Shown here: one piece after another, positions 62,428-64,000 of the stretch | Numbering within the stretch: the stretch's first letter is position 1 | How the letters are laid out: each line of letters opens with the position of its first letter | Source of the DNA: Neobittarella massiliensis (ex Bilen et al. 2018) | GTDB lineage: Bacteria; Bacillota; Clostridia; Oscillospirales; Ruminococcaceae | Assembly: GCF_900289145.1 (NCBI RefSeq) | Contig: NZ_OKQO01000003.1 | Span: 62,001-126,000 of the forward strand | Direction: 5' to 3' | Length of the DNA: 64,000 nucleotides | Notes under the pieces: generated by a model | Told to the model about the DNA's origin: nothing | What the model saw: only the letters and a program-made list of their open reading frames with translations | Databases searched by the model: none | Position numbers and translations under genes: made by a program

Positions 62428-64000
62428 ATGAAAAAACGGACTCTGTCACTGCTGATGACGCTGTCTTTGGTGCTCTCTCTTTTTGTACCGCTGGTACCGG
62501 TGACTGCCTGGGCAGCCGACAGCGGGACTGTGGGCACAGCGGAGGACGTGCCGGAGGGATATGAGCCGCCCCAGTATGAGCGGGGCGCGATCAATCTGAA
62601 CGGCTACTACACGGTGGGCAGCGACGGCAAGCTGTCGCAAAAGCTGGAGTGGAGTTTTCCATTTGAAAACCCGATGCAGCCGGGACAGGATCTAGTGGAC
62701 CCCAGCCGCCCCTATGCCTATCAGCTGTGGCAGTCGAAAAAAGCGGCAGATGGGAGCTGGAGCAAGTGGGAGACCCGCTCGGCTGTGGACGTGGAGGACA
62801 CGGCCACCAAGGTGAGAGTGCTCAACTTATACCCGGGTAGCGGCAATAATTTAAAACAGTGGATGGAGACCGATACGGCGGAAAATCCACTGACCCACAA
62901 AGATGTCTCCATTGGTATGGGGCTTATTTCGGTGACGCCGGTAGACCTGACTTCTTTTAACAGCAACCCGAACAGCTATTTGAAAGGCGCAGACGGCGCT
63001 TATCAATATGACGTACTGATGTTTGGCTCGTATGACAGTAACAACAGTATAGACTTATCTGCGACGGGGACGGCGGCTGTAAAGGAATTTTTAGCTGCCG
63101 GACGCGGCGCATTGTTCGGCCACGACACCATTCGCAGCAACAATGTGGGGTTTGCCCAGTTTGCCGGTGCAGAGTACCTCAACTTTAGCACGTTGAACGC
63201 CGGCTGGAGCATGGCTACGACTGGGGGAAATTATGTGAAGGTGGTCAATACCGGGTTTTTGACCAGCCGGCCCTGGGACCTGGAGGGCAAAACGCTGCAG
63301 ATCCCGCTGGCGCATGCGCTGGGGCAGCAGTCTGGGGGAACTGACGCGGAGGGAAACCTGCGCAACCAGGTGTGGATGAAATTTTCAAGTGCAGCTGGAG
63401 CACCTCTGGATGGGATCGTCGACCACGAGACCTCCACCAATGTGGCGTACCTCACTACCCATGGAAATACGGCAATGATTCAGACGGGGCATTCGAATGG
63501 GCAAGCCACTACTGACGAAAAGAAAATACTGGCCAATACGCTGATCTACCTAGCGCAGACGACGCAGAAAAATGAGACGACAGATATTTCGTTTACAGAT
63601 GATGCGGCGCCGGACAAGCCCCAGGGAGAGGTGACGGCCATTACACCCAATGCGGGGCTGACCGGATATTCGGCACAGGTGATGCTGAGCGGCTCGAGCG
63701 ACAACGGAACAGATTATGCCTATCGGGTGCTCGGCATCCCGCAGGAAGAGCCCAACTCGGAACTGGACAAACAGGAGTACACGACTATCTGGTCTTCGGG
63801 TGAAGCTATCGACCAGGCTTTTCACCAGACGGCTCTGTCGGGCCTGAAGGGATACATCGTCACCGGGGTGGACCAGAGCGGCGCGGCGGCTGCCAAACCG
63901 ACAGTGGCGGGAAGCGACCTGCTCAGGGCATCTAACGCCGGCGACAAGGTGACTTATGACACCGGGGAATTGGTACCGGGCAAGACCTATTACATGCATG
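62428..64000 (+). CDS. Secreted DUF5057-like surface protein (3' end outside window)
   Basis: At least 524 residues are visible and the frame is open to the window end. A signal peptide (MKKRTLSLLMTLSLVLSLFV, cleavage near AWA-A) is followed by a domain with KVRVLNLYPG, DVLMFGSYDSNN and GRGALFGHDTIRSNN, as in DUF5057 proteins. An Ig-like or fibronectin-type region appears to begin near residue 390. It is probably exported and wall-associated, with a role in adhesion or in binding host or bacterial surfaces. AGGAGTG precedes the ATG. Confidence 0.75.
   Translation, partial: MKKRTLSLLMTLSLVLSLFVPLVPVTAWAADSGTVGTAEDVPEGYEPPQYERGAINLNGYYTVGSDGKLSQKLEWSFPFENPMQPGQDLVDPSRPYAYQLWQSKKAADGSWSKWETRSAVDVEDTATKVRVLNLYPGSGNNLKQWMETDTAENPLTHKDVSIGMGLISVTPVDLTSFNSNPNSYLKGADGAYQYDVLMFGSYDSNNSIDLSATGTAAVKEFLAAGRGALFGHDTIRSNNVGFAQFAGAEYLNFSTLNAGWSMATTGGNYVKVVNTGFLTSRPWDLEGKTLQIPLAHALGQQSGGTDAEGNLRNQVWMKFSSAAGAPLDGIVDHETSTNVAYLTTHGNTAMIQTGHSNGQATTDEKKILANTLIYLAQTTQKNETTDISFTDDAAPDKPQGEVTAITPNAGLTGYSAQVMLSGSSDNGTDYAYRVLGIPQEEPNSELDKQEYTTIWSSGEAIDQAFHQTALSGLKGYIVTGVDQSGAAAAKPTVAGSDLLRASNAGDKVTYDTGELVPGKTYYMH

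Overview
The window reads as accessory-rich chromosome of a gut-type Clostridia (Bacillota), probably an Oscillospirales-like organism. The evidence is the gene content: Tn1549/CTn-type conjugation genes, large serine recombinases in tandem, an MptD-type ECF transporter, VanZ, a DUF5057-like surface protein and YczE-type membrane proteins. Ribosome-binding sites are strong AGGAGG types throughout. The right third (about 49.5-64 kb) is GC-rich housekeeping DNA. The centre (about 33.9-48 kb) is AT-richer and full of remnants.

From 1 to about 33.9 kb lies the right part of an integrative conjugative element (ICE). It holds a helicase/methylase-like C-terminus, a DUF3848/3849 protein, MobC, an AbiE toxin-antitoxin pair and a MOBP-type relaxase. 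Two cargo blocks follow. The first (7.5-15.2 kb) looks like a cell-envelope antibiotic defence locus: a two-component system and a VanZ-RDD protein face a divergent operon of ABC transporter, lipoprotein, frameshifted YxeA and a monofunctional glycosyltransferase. The second (16.4-24.3 kb) is an ECF transporter plus two YbtP/Q- or IrtA/B-like ABC proteins with AraC and DtxR/MntR regulators. Two copies of a near-identical operator sit in front of its two operons. Cargo is separated by three direct copies of a sigma-factor module (about 15.3, 24.4 and 27.1 kb). The ICE ends with three consecutive serine recombinases (29.0-33.8 kb).

The ICE end appears to interrupt a tyrosine integrase that belonged to an older island (about 33.9-39.8 kb). 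That island carries HicAB, two GNAT genes (one with a nonsense codon), repeated intergenic units, small HTH genes and a CRISPR array. A tRNA 3' fragment followed by a hairpin at 39.78-39.85 kb probably marks its far end. A second CRISPR array at 45.4-46.3 kb has nearly the same repeat and leader in the opposite orientation. No cas gene is present in the window. Between the arrays are a TrpF-like protein without the usual catalytic Cys, a DUF362 ferredoxin-type protein, a decayed transposase and a TetR/methyltransferase pair. Decayed genes and about 1.8 kb without recognisable genes follow.

From 49.5 kb the content becomes ordinary: a Ca2+/Na+ antiporter, an unrecognised P-loop ATPase, class I ribonucleotide reductase (nrdAB), pyruvate kinase, and phosphopentomutase flanked by two YczE/YitT-like membrane proteins. 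The window ends inside a secreted DUF5057-like protein. Its leader holds an intrinsic terminator enclosed by a perfect 15-bp inverted repeat, the architecture expected of an invertible terminator (ON/OFF) switch.
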